DNA of 42,117 nt, taken from an uncultured Eubacteriales bacterium. GTDB taxonomy: Bacteria; Bacillota; Clostridia; Oscillospirales; Oscillospiraceae. Under the pieces are notes generated by a model, which was not told the DNA's origin, ran no database searches, and saw only the letters and a program-made list of their open reading frames with translations. Within the stretch, counting starts at the first letter, position 1. Each line of letters starts with the position of its first letter. Shown here one piece after another: positions 25,385 to 33,009 of this stretch. The stretch spans positions 1-42,117 of the forward strand of contig URSX01000003.1 in NCBI GenBank assembly GCA_900550615.1, given 5' to 3'. The position numbers and the translations under genes were made by a program.

Positions 25385-26077
25385 TTACCTCCCCAGTGTA
25401 AATACGATCTTCGCCAGGTACTTCTTATATTCGGCGCTGCCGGAAATGTCGTCAGTGAACTCCATAGAATCCGCCAGATCCGGCGTGGTGCCATAGGCTA
25501 AGTCGCTGCCGGAGACGCTGAGGGCATAAATACCCCCGGACACCGCCGCAATCACAGCCGCGTGGCTGGATGTGGTGTTGGTGAAGCGCTTGACCCAACC
25601 GGTGCGGTCCGCGTCCAGCACCACATACTCGATGAGACGCATGCACTTGCTCTGCAGATACTCGCCGATGGGCTTCATCTCCTCGCCGTGGGGCGTGATG
25701 GACTGGAGCACCGCGTCCGCCGCCGTCAGGGCCGCGGCCAGGTAGCTATCCCGGCGGCGCAGGCCGATGTTGCCGCCCACGGTAGCGCTGTTGCGCTTGG
25801 TAAACGACGCGCAAAAGTGGGCGGCTTCCTTGATAAATTCCGGCACCAGGTCGCTGCCGATGACCTGGTTAAAGGTGCAGCGGGCGCCGATATAGAGCTT
25901 GCCGTCCCGGACGAAAATGTCGTCCAGGCCCAGAGCGTTGATATCAATGAGATCCTTTCCCTGGGCGCTGCCGTTCAGTCGCAGGTCGTCGGTGCCGCCG
26001 GCCAGATACACGGCGGTATCAGCATTCTGCTTGCGCAGCGTCACGGCCTCCAGCGGGGTTGTGGGATGATAGATCAT
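25385..26077 (-). CDS. ygfM: YgfM-like FAD-binding hydroxylase subunit
   Basis: The 230-residue protein belongs to the FAD-binding subunit family of molybdenum hydroxylases. It shows VYLAGGTDD (first FAD loop, about residues 23-31) and NSATVGGNIG (second loop, about 95-104). It is shorter than the CoxM-type neighbour and sits next to the XdhD-like gene, as ygfM does next to xdhD in E. coli. The ATG at 26077 is chosen over one at 26083 because AGGAGG lies seven bases before it and only one base before the other. It should pass electrons between flavin and the iron-sulfur partner; the final acceptor is not known. Confidence 0.8.
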   Translation of the reverse strand: MIYHPTTPLEAVTLRKQNADTAVYLAGGTDDLRLNGSAQGKDLIDINALGLDDIFVRDGKLYIGARCTFNQVIGSDLVPEFIKEAAHFCASFTKRNSATVGGNIGLRRRDSYLAAALTAADAVLQSITPHGEEMKPIGEYLQSKCMRLIEYVVLDADRTGWVKRFTNTTSSHAAVIAAVSGGIYALSVSGSDLAYGTTPDLADSMEFTDDISGSAEYKKYLAKIVFTLGR

Positions 26078-26092
26078 GTTCATTCCTCCTGC

Positions 26093-26962
26093 TTATTCTA
26101 CCCGGCCTTCCGGATGACCGGCCACCAGGGAATCGATGAAATACTCCAGCATACGCCGGGTGGCGTTGCGGCGGTACTCCGGCATGGCGTGGGGCGCGAT
26201 GACATCGCTGCACCAGGCATCCAGGAATGTGCCCTTTAGCTCCGGCAGTTCCTCAACCTTGTGGCCGATGAGCAGGCTCTCCACCGCGCGGCTGCGCTCC
26301 ACCTTGGGGCCGGCGGCACCGGAGGAAGCCCGGAAATCCACCACCACGCCGTCCTGAATGTTGGCAGCGGCGGAAAGGGTCAGCTTGGAGATGGCGTTGG
26401 AGCGGCGCATGCCGATCTTGCGGAAGAAAATGTGGGTGAACTTATGGGGCGGGATGACCACCTTGGTGATGAGTTCGTCGTCACGGATAGCGGTGACCTT
26501 GGTCTTGATGATAAAATCATCCACCTTCATGCGGCGCTCACCGTCCACGCTCTGGAGCACCACCTCCGCGTCCAGCAGAATCAGCGGCTGGGGCATATCG
26601 CCCTTGGGGGAGGCGTTGCCGATGTTGCCGCCGATGGTGGCGCTGTTGCGCAGGGCGATGGCCCCCATGCGGGAGGCAGCATCCTTCAGCAGCGGATGGG
26701 TCACGGGGGAGGTATGAATTTCCCAGGAGGTAGACAGAGCACCGATCTCCACGGTGCCGTCGGCCAGCTGGCGGATGCCCTTCAGCTCCGGTAGGTTGGA
26801 GATGATGAGGATGGGCTTCTTAAAGCCCGGCACGATGCCCGCGCCGCGGCTGTTGGCCACCATCAAGTCGGAGCCGCCCGCCAGAGGCTGGGCCCCGGTG
26901 TCCTTGCGAATTTGCAGGGCCTCAGCCAGAGTCTGGGGCATGTAGCATTTTACTTCTTCCAT
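26093..26962 (-). CDS. FAD-binding subunit of a molybdenum hydroxylase (CoxM/XdhB type)
   Basis: The 289-residue protein is full length for this family. It has PLAGGSDLMVANSRG (about 25-39) and NSATIGGNIGNASPKGD (about 106-122), the two FAD pyrophosphate loops, and a C-terminal CO-dehydrogenase-flavoprotein-like domain (about 170-285). It overlaps the end of the [2Fe-2S] gene by 13 bases, with AAGGAG eight bases before the ATG. It forms a standard three-subunit hydroxylase with the [2Fe-2S] and large Mo genes upstream. The substrate, a purine or other N-heterocycle or an aldehyde, is not determined. Confidence 0.9.
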   Translation of the reverse strand: MEEVKCYMPQTLAEALQIRKDTGAQPLAGGSDLMVANSRGAGIVPGFKKPILIISNLPELKGIRQLADGTVEIGALSTSWEIHTSPVTHPLLKDAASRMGAIALRNSATIGGNIGNASPKGDMPQPLILLDAEVVLQSVDGERRMKVDDFIIKTKVTAIRDDELITKVVIPPHKFTHIFFRKIGMRRSNAISKLTLSAAANIQDGVVVDFRASSGAAGPKVERSRAVESLLIGHKVEELPELKGTFLDAWCSDVIAPHAMPEYRRNATRRMLEYFIDSLVAGHPEGRVE

Positions 26963-27432
26963 AATGCAGCTCCTTTCTGGGCGGCCAGGTGGATGGACTC
27001 CACGATCAGGTCATAGCCGGTGCAGCGGCAGAGGTTGCCGCTGATGCCCAGGCGAATTTCATCCTCCGTGGGGTTGGGATTCTCATTGAGCAGCACATAA
27101 GTGGCCATGACCATGCCTGGAATGCAGAAGCCACACTGGACGGCACCGCCCTCGGCATAGGCATCGATGATGCACTTGCCCTTTTCCGTGTCGCGGATGC
27201 CCTCGATGGTCAGCAGCTCCGCCCCCTGAATGGAGCCCACAGGGATGATGCAGGGGGTCACCAGCTTGCCGTTTTTGATGATGGAGCAGGCACCGCATTC
27301 GCCCTCGCCGCAGCCCTCCTTGCTGCCGGTGAGACCGTAGTCCTCCCGCAGCACATCCAGCAGCCGCCGCAGGGGGTTGCCGGTGTAGACCATGGGCTGG
27401 CCGTTCAGGGTAAATCGAACATCATTGTACAT
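26950..27432 (-). CDS. [2Fe-2S] subunit of a molybdenum hydroxylase (CoxS/XdhC type)
   Basis: The 160-residue protein has both clusters intact. C41, C46, C49 and C61 bind the plant-ferredoxin-type cluster (EGCGEGECGACS and TPC). C100, C103, C135 and C137 bind the second (VQCGFCIPG and NLCRCTGY). It carries electrons from the Mo site to FAD. It is the only iron-sulfur subunit in this operon although there are two Mo subunits and two FAD subunits, so it may serve both. It overlaps the large-subunit stop by 11 bases. Confidence 0.95.
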   Translation of the reverse strand: MYNDVRFTLNGQPMVYTGNPLRRLLDVLREDYGLTGSKEGCGEGECGACSIIKNGKLVTPCIIPVGSIQGAELLTIEGIRDTEKGKCIIDAYAEGGAVQCGFCIPGMVMATYVLLNENPNPTEDEIRLGISGNLCRCTGYDLIVESIHLAAQKGAALWKK

Positions 27433-29566
27433 TCTTCAGCGCCTCCTCAATGTCTTCAACAGGGATGGGAATGGAAGTAAATTTACAGTTCAGAGCCCGC
27501 TCCACCGCGTCCACGTAGGCCGCCGAAGCGCCGTTGAACACCAGCTCGCCCATGCCCTTAGCGCCATAGGGGCCCCAGGGATAGGGATTTTCCTGGATGT
27601 GGTAGAACTGCTTGGGGAAGTCCATAGATGTGGGGATCACATAGTCGGACATGCTCTTCTGCTTGAAATAGCCCTTCTTATTCTCCAGCTTTTCCATGGA
27701 GCCGTAGCCCAGGGACTGCAGGATGCCGCCATTGATCTGGCCGTGGACGATGAGCTCGTCGATGGCCTTGCCGATCTCATGGGAGGACCACACACCCAAG
27801 GTCTTGACCTCGTTAGTGAGCTTGTCCACCTCCACTTCCACTATAACCGCGCCCCAGCCGTAGCCCAGGTACGCATCGCCCCGGAAGGTAGCCTGATCCC
27901 AGGGATAGCCCTCGGGATGCTCATACTCCACCTCGGTGGAGAAATCGCCCTCGTCCCAGCGCGCCTTCATCTCCAGTGCGGCCCGCTCCACCAGACGGCC
28001 AACGACCATCGTAGACCGGGAAGCGGCGGTGGGGCCGGAGTCCACCACCTTGGAGGTATCGGGATTCTTATACTCGATATTGTCCATGGAAATTCCCAGG
28101 GTGGAGGCGCAGATCTTACGCAGAGTGGTGCGGAAACCCTGACCCATCTCCGTGGAGCCCACAAAAATCTCCACCTTATCGCCGGTCTTGGTCAGCCGGG
28201 CGTGGGCCTTGATGATGGCCTGCTCGCCGTTGCCGGTGAAAGCGCCGCCGTGGTTATAAAGCGCCACGCCGATGCCCCGTCCGCAGCCGGGCTTATATTC
28301 CTTGATCTTGTTCCAGTAGTCGGATTCCTTGGTGATGACATCGATCATCTCCGGCAGTTTCACATCCTCGATGATGTGGCCGTTGGTGGTGGTCTCGTCA
28401 CCCTTCTTGGCCAGATACCGCATCTTGAACGCCAGGGGGTCTACGCCCAAATGGTGGGCCAGGTGGGTCAGATGGGTCTCGAAGCAGAACAGGGTCTGAG
28501 GCGCTCCGAACCCGCGGAAGGCGCAGGTGGGGAAGGTGTTGGTACCGATACCCTCACCCTTGAGATATGTATTGGGAATGGTATACACGCCGTTGGCATG
28601 GAACACGCCGCGCTGCAGCACCACGAAGGAAGAGGAGAGGTAGGCGCCGCAGTTGTAGTAGATATGGCCCTCGGTGCCGATAATCTCGCCGTTTTTCACG
28701 GCGGTCTTATAGATGCACTTAGAGGGGTGGCGCTTCACGCTGAACTGGGTGTCCTCCTCCCGGTCGAACACCATCTTAATGGGCTTGCGAATGATATTTT
28801 CCGCAACAAGCAGCGCGCCACAGAGCACATCCGGGAAGTGCTCCTTGCCGCCGAAAGCGCCGCCGGTGGTGCACTGACGGATGATGATGTCGTCATAGGG
28901 AATGTCCAGCAGGCCGGCGATGGACTTGCGGATGTAAAACGGGCACTGGGCGGAGGCATAGAATACGAACTTCCCATCCTCATAGTCGGCGATGGCGCTG
29001 TTGGTCTCCAGGTGGACATGCTCCTGATAGGGGGTGGTCAGAGTCTCCTCGAAAATTTCGTCCGCCTCAGCGAAAACCTCCTCCATGGGCCTGCCCTTCT
29101 GGCAGAACAGCTCGCACATGACATTGCTGCCCTTCTCCGGGAACATGGGGCCGCCTACACAGCTGATGCCATCGTCAATGGTCACGGCGGGAGTCTGCTC
29201 GGTATAGTCGATCTTGATCTGATCCCGCAAATCCTTCAAGGTTGCCCGGTCGGGGCCCACCACAATGCCGATGGTCTCGCCCACATACAGCACATAATCC
29301 TCGGCAAAGCAACGCCAGTCCTTCAGGATCATCCACAGCTCGTTCTTCCCCTGGGCGGGAATATCCTTGGCGGAGATGAAATAGTAGCCCTCCGGGAACT
29401 CCGGCAGGTGGATGGCGTCAATGGTGCCTCTGGGGACCGTGGAGCGGACCATGTAGGCGTACTGCATATCCGGCAGGGTCATGTCGCAGACATAGGTTGC
29501 CTCGCCCCGGGCTTTTTCGATGGCATCCACCCGGATGACCTTGTCGCCGATTTTCGTTGCTGGCAT
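27422..29566 (-). CDS. Molybdopterin-binding catalytic subunit of a molybdenum hydroxylase
   Basis: The 714-residue protein is full length for a stand-alone large subunit of the xanthine dehydrogenase family. It begins with the typical KVIRVDAIEKARGEATYVCD, and Mo-site motifs are TTGGAFGGKE, CAFRGFGAPQ, GSTEMGQGFRT and GPYGAKGMGEL, where the last Glu is the catalytic base. Dioxygen or CO specificity residues are not evident (no CSFR-type CO dehydrogenase loop). ATG at 29566 is chosen because GGGAGG lies seven bases upstream; a start at 29587 has none. It is the first gene of the five-gene operon and is divergent from mocA. Confidence 0.92.
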   Translation of the reverse strand: MPATKIGDKVIRVDAIEKARGEATYVCDMTLPDMQYAYMVRSTVPRGTIDAIHLPEFPEGYYFISAKDIPAQGKNELWMILKDWRCFAEDYVLYVGETIGIVVGPDRATLKDLRDQIKIDYTEQTPAVTIDDGISCVGGPMFPEKGSNVMCELFCQKGRPMEEVFAEADEIFEETLTTPYQEHVHLETNSAIADYEDGKFVFYASAQCPFYIRKSIAGLLDIPYDDIIIRQCTTGGAFGGKEHFPDVLCGALLVAENIIRKPIKMVFDREEDTQFSVKRHPSKCIYKTAVKNGEIIGTEGHIYYNCGAYLSSSFVVLQRGVFHANGVYTIPNTYLKGEGIGTNTFPTCAFRGFGAPQTLFCFETHLTHLAHHLGVDPLAFKMRYLAKKGDETTTNGHIIEDVKLPEMIDVITKESDYWNKIKEYKPGCGRGIGVALYNHGGAFTGNGEQAIIKAHARLTKTGDKVEIFVGSTEMGQGFRTTLRKICASTLGISMDNIEYKNPDTSKVVDSGPTAASRSTMVVGRLVERAALEMKARWDEGDFSTEVEYEHPEGYPWDQATFRGDAYLGYGWGAVIVEVEVDKLTNEVKTLGVWSSHEIGKAIDELIVHGQINGGILQSLGYGSMEKLENKKGYFKQKSMSDYVIPTSMDFPKQFYHIQENPYPWGPYGAKGMGELVFNGASAAYVDAVERALNCKFTSIPIPVEDIEEALKNVQ

Positions 29567-29628
29567 TGTATAGCCTCCCTTATGCATTTTTTATAAAAGG
29601 ATATATTATTTACATATTACCATCATGC

Positions 29629-29657
29629 ATTGTAGCATAAAAAACGCCTTTTGAAAA
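29629..29657 (-). promoter_or_regulatory. Promoter of the molybdenum hydroxylase operon
   Basis: Minus-strand TTTTCA (29657-29652), a 17-base spacer and TACAAT (29634-29629) form a moderate promoter. It leaves an AT-rich leader of about 60 bases before the first gene. No riboswitch or Moco motif is recognised in it. Confidence 0.6.
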
Positions 29658-29698
29658 GGGACACCGTGATTCTATTTTGCAAATAATGACACCATTGA

Positions 29699-29728
29699 TT
29701 GACAAAAACGGGCACAGCTGGGTATACT
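29699..29728 (+). promoter_or_regulatory. Promoter of mocA
   Basis: TTGACA (29699-29704), an 18-base spacer and TATACT (29723-29728) lie 22 bases before the mocA ATG. The -10 region and the sequence to the ribosome binding site (GGGTATACT, then GAAAAAGGAG) closely match the yqeC promoter. Confidence 0.78.
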
Positions 29729-29749
29729 ATCGAAAAAGGAGTGTTGCAC

Positions 29750-30316
29750 ATGCAAATCGGATGTGTTTTGATGGCGGCGGGACTGGGCCGCCGTTTCGGC
29801 GGGAACAAGCTGACCCAGGCCGCGCCGGACGGCGTGTCCCTGATAGAATGCGCCTTGGCCGCTATTCCCGGGGAAAAGCTGGCCCGGGTGGTGGTGGTGA
29901 CCCAGTATCCGGAAATTGAAAAACTGACGAAAAAATACGGCTTTACGTCCCTGGAAAATCCGCATCCGGAGGTGGGGCAGAGCGAGTCTATCCGCATCGG
30001 CCTGGGGGCACTTTCGGACTGCGACGCCGTGATGTTCCAGGTGGCAGACCAGCCCAAGCTGCAAAAGGAAACCGTGGCGGAGCTCATAGACTTTGCCCAG
30101 CAGCACCCGGAGCGTATCGTGGGACTGGGGCACAACGGACACCGGGGCAACCCATGCATCTTCCCGGCCCGTTTCTTTCCGGAGCTGATGGCCCTCACCG
30201 GTGACTGCGGCGGCCGCTCGGTGATCCTGGCCCATGAAGACGATCTGCTGCTCCTGGAGGTCCCCTCCTCCCAGCTCATCGACATCGACACCCCGGAGCA
30301 GCTGGAGGAGCTGTGA
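29750..30316 (+). CDS. mocA: MocA, molybdenum cofactor cytidylyltransferase
   Basis: The 188-residue protein is a nucleotidyltransferase of the MobA/MocA group. The nucleotide loop LMAAGLGRRFGGNKL lies at residues 6-20, QVADQPKL near residue 100 holds the metal-binding Asp, and GHRGNPCIFP is the conserved loop of the family. MocA joins CTP to molybdopterin to give the cytosine dinucleotide cofactor used by xanthine-dehydrogenase-type enzymes. It is divergent from the hydroxylase operon that needs this cofactor. ATG at 29750 is chosen because AAGGAG lies about eight bases before it. Confidence 0.9.
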   Translation: MQIGCVLMAAGLGRRFGGNKLTQAAPDGVSLIECALAAIPGEKLARVVVVTQYPEIEKLTKKYGFTSLENPHPEVGQSESIRIGLGALSDCDAVMFQVADQPKLQKETVAELIDFAQQHPERIVGLGHNGHRGNPCIFPARFFPELMALTGDCGGRSVILAHEDDLLLLEVPSSQLIDIDTPEQLEEL

Positions 30317-30330
30317 TAAAGCGCAAAAAA

Positions 30331-30391
30331 CCTGTCATTTCGAGGGAGAATACGGACTCTCACGGTCGTTTCGCTCCCTCGGAATGACAGG
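30331..30391. repeat. Near-perfect 18-base inverted repeat, dispersed-repeat-like element
   Basis: CCTGTCATTTCGAGGGAG (30331-30348) and CTCCCTCGGAATGACAGG (30374-30391) match at 17 of 18 positions, with a 25-base centre. The AATGACAGG end recalls the element at 22408-22446. Such sequences are commonly dispersed between genes in gut Clostridia; I infer that here. Confidence 0.6.
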
Positions 30392-30432
30392 ATTCATTTG
30401 TTTACAGAAAAAACTCGCAGAGTTTGCCGCCC

Positions 30433-30483
30433 GCAGTCGGCAGACTGCAAGCCTTTTGGCAGAAAATTCCGCAGGAATTTTCT
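30433..30483. repeat. Two adjacent perfect hairpins between mocA and tsf
   Basis: GCAGTC-GGCA-GACTGC (30433-30448) is followed by AGAAAATTCC-GCA-GGAATTTTCT (30461-30483). Neither has a T run. Together with the repeat before them and the terminator after them they make this gap almost fully hairpin-forming. Confidence 0.6.
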
Positions 30484-30491
30484 CCAGTCTT

Positions 30492-30525
30492 AAAAAGGAC
30501 GGTTCCTTTCGGAACCGTCCTTTTC
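30492..30525. terminator. Bidirectional terminator between mocA and tsf
   Basis: AAAAGGACGGTTCC pairs perfectly with GGAACCGTCCTTTT around a four-base loop, with A and T runs on the two sides. It ends tsf on the minus strand and can also stop transcription from mocA. Confidence 0.9.
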
Positions 30526-30541
30526 TATGCTTTTAGTGGAA

Positions 30542-31468
30542 TTACTTGCCCATGTTCATCTGGGCAGCGACCTCAGCGGCGAAGTCCTCCTGCTTCTTCT
30601 CGATGCCCTCGCCGGTGGCGAAACGCACGGCATCCACGAACTTCACGGAGCCGCCCAGCTTCTTGGCAGCATCGGCGATGTAGCCCTCCACGGAGCCGCT
30701 GAACAGGTCACCCCGGACGAACTCCTGCTGCAGCAGGCAGTTCTCCTGATAGAACTTGTTCATCTTGCCCATGACGATCTTCTCCTTGACCTGGGCGGGC
30801 TTGGAGGCCATCTTGGGATCCTGGTCCATGAGAGCCAGGGCCACCTTCTTCTCCTCGTCCAGCACGTCCTGGCTCACCTGGGACTTATCCCAGAAGCGGG
30901 GATTCAGGGCCGCGATCTGCATGGCAACATTCTTGCCGATCTCGGTGGCATCAATGCCGCCCTCCACCGCCAGGTTTACCAGTACGCCGATCTTGCCGCC
31001 GGCATGGACATAACCCACGGAGGTGTTGGTATCCACACGGACAAAGCGGCGGATCTGCAGGTTCTCACCGATAGACATGACCTTCTCGGGCATGGTCTCG
31101 GCCACGGTCAGGTCGCTGCCGGCATACTTGCAGTTCATCAGTGCGTCCACATCGGCAGGGTTGCACTCCACAACGGTCTTGGCAATGTCCTTGACAAAAG
31201 CCACGAAGGAATCGCTCTTGGCGCAGAAGTCGGTCTCGCAGTTCACCTCCACCAGGGCGGCGGCGCCGTTCTCCACGCACACATAGCTCATGCCCTCGGC
31301 AGCGATGCGGCCGGCCTTCTTGGCAGCCTTGGCCAGGCCCTTCTCGCGCAGGTACTCCACGGCCTTGTCCATATCGCCGTCGGTCTCCACCAGTGCCTTC
31401 TTGCAATCCATCATACCCACGCCGGTCATTTCGCGCAGATTCTTAACATCAGCAGCAGTAAAAGCCAT
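30542..31468 (-). CDS. tsf: Elongation factor Ts
   Basis: The 308-residue protein is full length. The N-terminal UBA-like region and the family signature LREMTGVGMMDCKKAL (about 11-26) are followed by the core EF-Tu contact region (NCETDFCAKSD near 78-88). It recycles EF-Tu-GDP to the GTP form. It lies 85 bases behind rpsB in the universal rpsB-tsf order, with a hairpin in the gap. Confidence 0.97.
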   Translation of the reverse strand: MAFTAADVKNLREMTGVGMMDCKKALVETDGDMDKAVEYLREKGLAKAAKKAGRIAAEGMSYVCVENGAAALVEVNCETDFCAKSDSFVAFVKDIAKTVVECNPADVDALMNCKYAGSDLTVAETMPEKVMSIGENLQIRRFVRVDTNTSVGYVHAGGKIGVLVNLAVEGGIDATEIGKNVAMQIAALNPRFWDKSQVSQDVLDEEKKVALALMDQDPKMASKPAQVKEKIVMGKMNKFYQENCLLQQEFVRGDLFSGSVEGYIADAAKKLGGSVKFVDAVRFATGEGIEKKQEDFAAEVAAQMNMGK

Positions 31469-31494
31469 TTTTATATCCTCCAGTTCAATGATTC

Positions 31495-31526
31495 ATAAAA
31501 TAAGGGGCAGGGACACGCCCTGCCCC
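31495..31526 (-). terminator. Terminator-like hairpin between rpsB and tsf
   Basis: GGGGCAGGG pairs with CCCTGCCCC around a five-base loop, and on the minus strand TTATTTTA follows. It probably trims the amount of tsf transcript relative to rpsB; full termination would cut tsf off from the only promoter seen. Confidence 0.65.
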
Positions 31527-31553
31527 GTTGGTTCAGCGGTAAAAGGAATTTGC

Positions 31554-32291
31554 TTATTCGGCGGCTTCCTCGGCGGGAGCGGCGGCCTCCTCGGTCTGCT
31601 CGCCCTGACGGCCCTCGATCATGGCATTGGCCATAACGGAGGAGATCAGCTTGATGGCGCGGATGGCGTCATCGTTGCCGGGGATGGGATAATCGATCTC
31701 GTCGGGATCGCAGTTGGTATCGGCAATAGCCACAACGGGAATGCCCAGACGGTGTGCTTCGGCGATGGCGTTGCGCTCCTTGCGGGTGTCCACGATAAAC
31801 AGGGCGCCGGGCAGCTTCTTCATGTCCTTCACGCCGCCCAGGTACTTCTCCAGCTTCTCGATCTCGCCCAGATGCTTGATAACTTCCTTCTTGGGCAGCA
31901 TATCAAAGGTGCCGTCGGCCTGCATGGTCTTCAGCTGGTTCAGGCGGTCCACACGGGTGCGCATGGTCTTGAAGTTGGTCATCATGCCGCCCAGCCAGCG
32001 GGCGTTCACATAGTACATATTGCAGCGCAGGGCCTCGTCCTTGATGGCCTCCTGGGCCTGCTTCTTGGTGCCCACAAACAGCAGGCTCTGGCCGGACTCG
32101 CTGAGCTCACGCACGAAGTTGTAAGCCTCCTCCAGCTTCTTCACGGTCTTCTGCAGGTCGATGATGTAGATCCCGTTGCGCTCGGTGTAAATGTAGGGAG
32201 CCATCTTGGGGTTCCAGCGGCGGGTCTGGTGACCGAAGTGTACGCCGGCCTCCAGCAGAGCCTTCATGGAAACAACATTCTGATTTGCCAT
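31554..32291 (-). CDS. rpsB: 30S ribosomal protein S2
   Basis: The 245-residue protein is full length for S2. It has LLEAGVHFGHQTRRWNPKMA (about 12-31), FVGTKKQAQ, ARWLGGMMTNF and VAIADTNCDPDEIDYPIPGNDDAIR. The Glu/Ala-rich C-terminal tail is normal for Firmicutes. It binds the 30S head and is needed for translation initiation. It heads the rpsB-tsf operon and has a structured leader of about 100 bases. AAGGAG precedes the ATG. Confidence 0.97.
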   Translation of the reverse strand: MANQNVVSMKALLEAGVHFGHQTRRWNPKMAPYIYTERNGIYIIDLQKTVKKLEEAYNFVRELSESGQSLLFVGTKKQAQEAIKDEALRCNMYYVNARWLGGMMTNFKTMRTRVDRLNQLKTMQADGTFDMLPKKEVIKHLGEIEKLEKYLGGVKDMKKLPGALFIVDTRKERNAIAEAHRLGIPVVAIADTNCDPDEIDYPIPGNDDAIRAIKLISSVMANAMIEGRQGEQTEEAAAPAEEAAE

Positions 32292-32393
32292 TTTGATTCG
32301 TTCTCCTTTGAAATTTAGTTTTACCCTCCAGGCTTTTCCTCCCCCCGGCCAACCGATATGGCACCGACCGGGAGTCCAAACCTGTGCGGAATG
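32292..32393 (-). promoter_or_regulatory. Structured leader of rpsB
   Basis: The leader can pair CTCCCGG with CCGGGGGGAG, with a three-base bulge, around a central hairpin. This would suit S2 autoregulation, which is known in bacteria, but I do not recognise a defined leader class. Confidence 0.45.
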
Positions 32394-32400
32394 CTGAAAT

Positions 32401-32429
32401 ATAATACCACATCAAGTCGCAGATTGCAA
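32401..32429 (-). promoter_or_regulatory. Promoter of rpsB-tsf
   Basis: Minus-strand TTGCAA (32429-32424), a 17-base spacer ending in TGTGG and TATTAT (32406-32401) form an extended -10 promoter. Confidence 0.75.
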
Positions 32430-32464
32430 GTGGTTTTTCTATATTTTCTGCTGTTTTTTCGGAT

Positions 32465-32749
32465 TCATTCCCAGCGGCGGCGCTTGCGGTTCGGAGGGCC
32501 GTCCCGGCGCTGGAAGGGCTTATCAATGAGAATGATGTCGTCCCCGAATTTCTGTATGCACTCCCAGGGTATGTAGTAGTCCTCTCCCCTGCCGAACAGG
32601 CCGAAAAAGCGGCAGGGGCCGAATACGATCAGCGCCCGCACCTCCCCCTCCGGCAGCTTCACCTCCACATCCCCCACGCAGCCCAGACGGCAGCCGTCGC
32701 AGAGGTTGATGACCTCCTTGCGCCGCAGCTGTGTAAATCGATTCAGCAT
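32465..32749 (-). CDS. YlmC/YmxH family sporulation protein (PRC-barrel)
   Basis: The 94-residue protein matches the YlmC/YmxH family: an RRKEVINLCDGCRLGCVGDVEV start, VRALIVFGP, and GLFGRGEDYYIPWECIQKFGDDIILID near the end. The fold is a PRC barrel; the precise job is unknown, but members are tied to sporulation in Firmicutes. ATG at 32749 is chosen because AAAGGGGTGG lies just upstream; a longer reading to 32878 would run back through the feo-operon terminator. The tail is Arg/Lys-rich. Confidence 0.85.
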   Translation of the reverse strand: MLNRFTQLRRKEVINLCDGCRLGCVGDVEVKLPEGEVRALIVFGPCRFFGLFGRGEDYYIPWECIQKFGDDIILIDKPFQRRDGPPNRKRRRWE

Positions 32750-32807
32750 AGCATCCACCCCTTTAGGCAGTTTATGTATGCCAAAGGAAAAATGTGCCAG
32801 TCCCTGC

Positions 32808-32846
32808 AAAAATCGGGCGGACACCAAAATTTGACATCCGCCCGAT
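32808..32846 (-). terminator. Terminator of the feo operon
   Basis: On the minus strand ATCGGGCGGA and TCCGCCCGAT pair perfectly over ten bases around a 15-base loop, with a T run after. It follows the small Cys-rich gene by a few bases. Confidence 0.85.
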
Positions 32847-32850
32847 GGGT

Positions 32851-33009
32851 TCATTTCTTCTCGTGGCAGCCGCTGCACGAATGGCAGCTGCCACTACAGG
32901 ACTGGCAGTCTCCGCCGCAGCCACCCTTTTTGCTTTTCAGCAAGTGCACCAGAGCTATGCCGGCACCCGCCAAAATCGCAGCCAAAGCGATCCAATCCCA
33001 TGTGTTCAT
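32851..33009 (-). CDS. Small Cys-rich membrane protein associated with FeoB
   Basis: The 52-residue protein has one N-terminal membrane helix (about residues 5-24), then Lys residues and six cysteines (31, 35, 38, 42, 45, 48) with His between them. Small single-helix Cys-rich proteins behind feoB are a known family (FeoB-associated Cys-rich membrane protein) and take the place of FeoC in many Firmicutes. A role in metal handling or FeoB control is inferred. The ATG overlaps the feoB stop in an ATGA junction and has GGAGGA five bases before it. Confidence 0.85.
   Translation of the reverse strand: MNTWDWIALAAILAGAGIALVHLLKSKKGGCGGDCQSCSGSCHSCSGCHEKK

Noticed and set aside
22386..29596. Long plus-strand frames opposite the molybdenum hydroxylase genes (22386-25496, 27392-29596)
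   Set aside because: The minus-strand proteins match known families along their whole length; the plus-strand frames are antisense shadows caused by GC-rich third positions.
32750..32878. Longer N-terminus for the YlmC/YmxH protein
   Set aside because: It would run back through the feo terminator; the internal ATG has a good ribosome binding site and starts at the family N-terminus.
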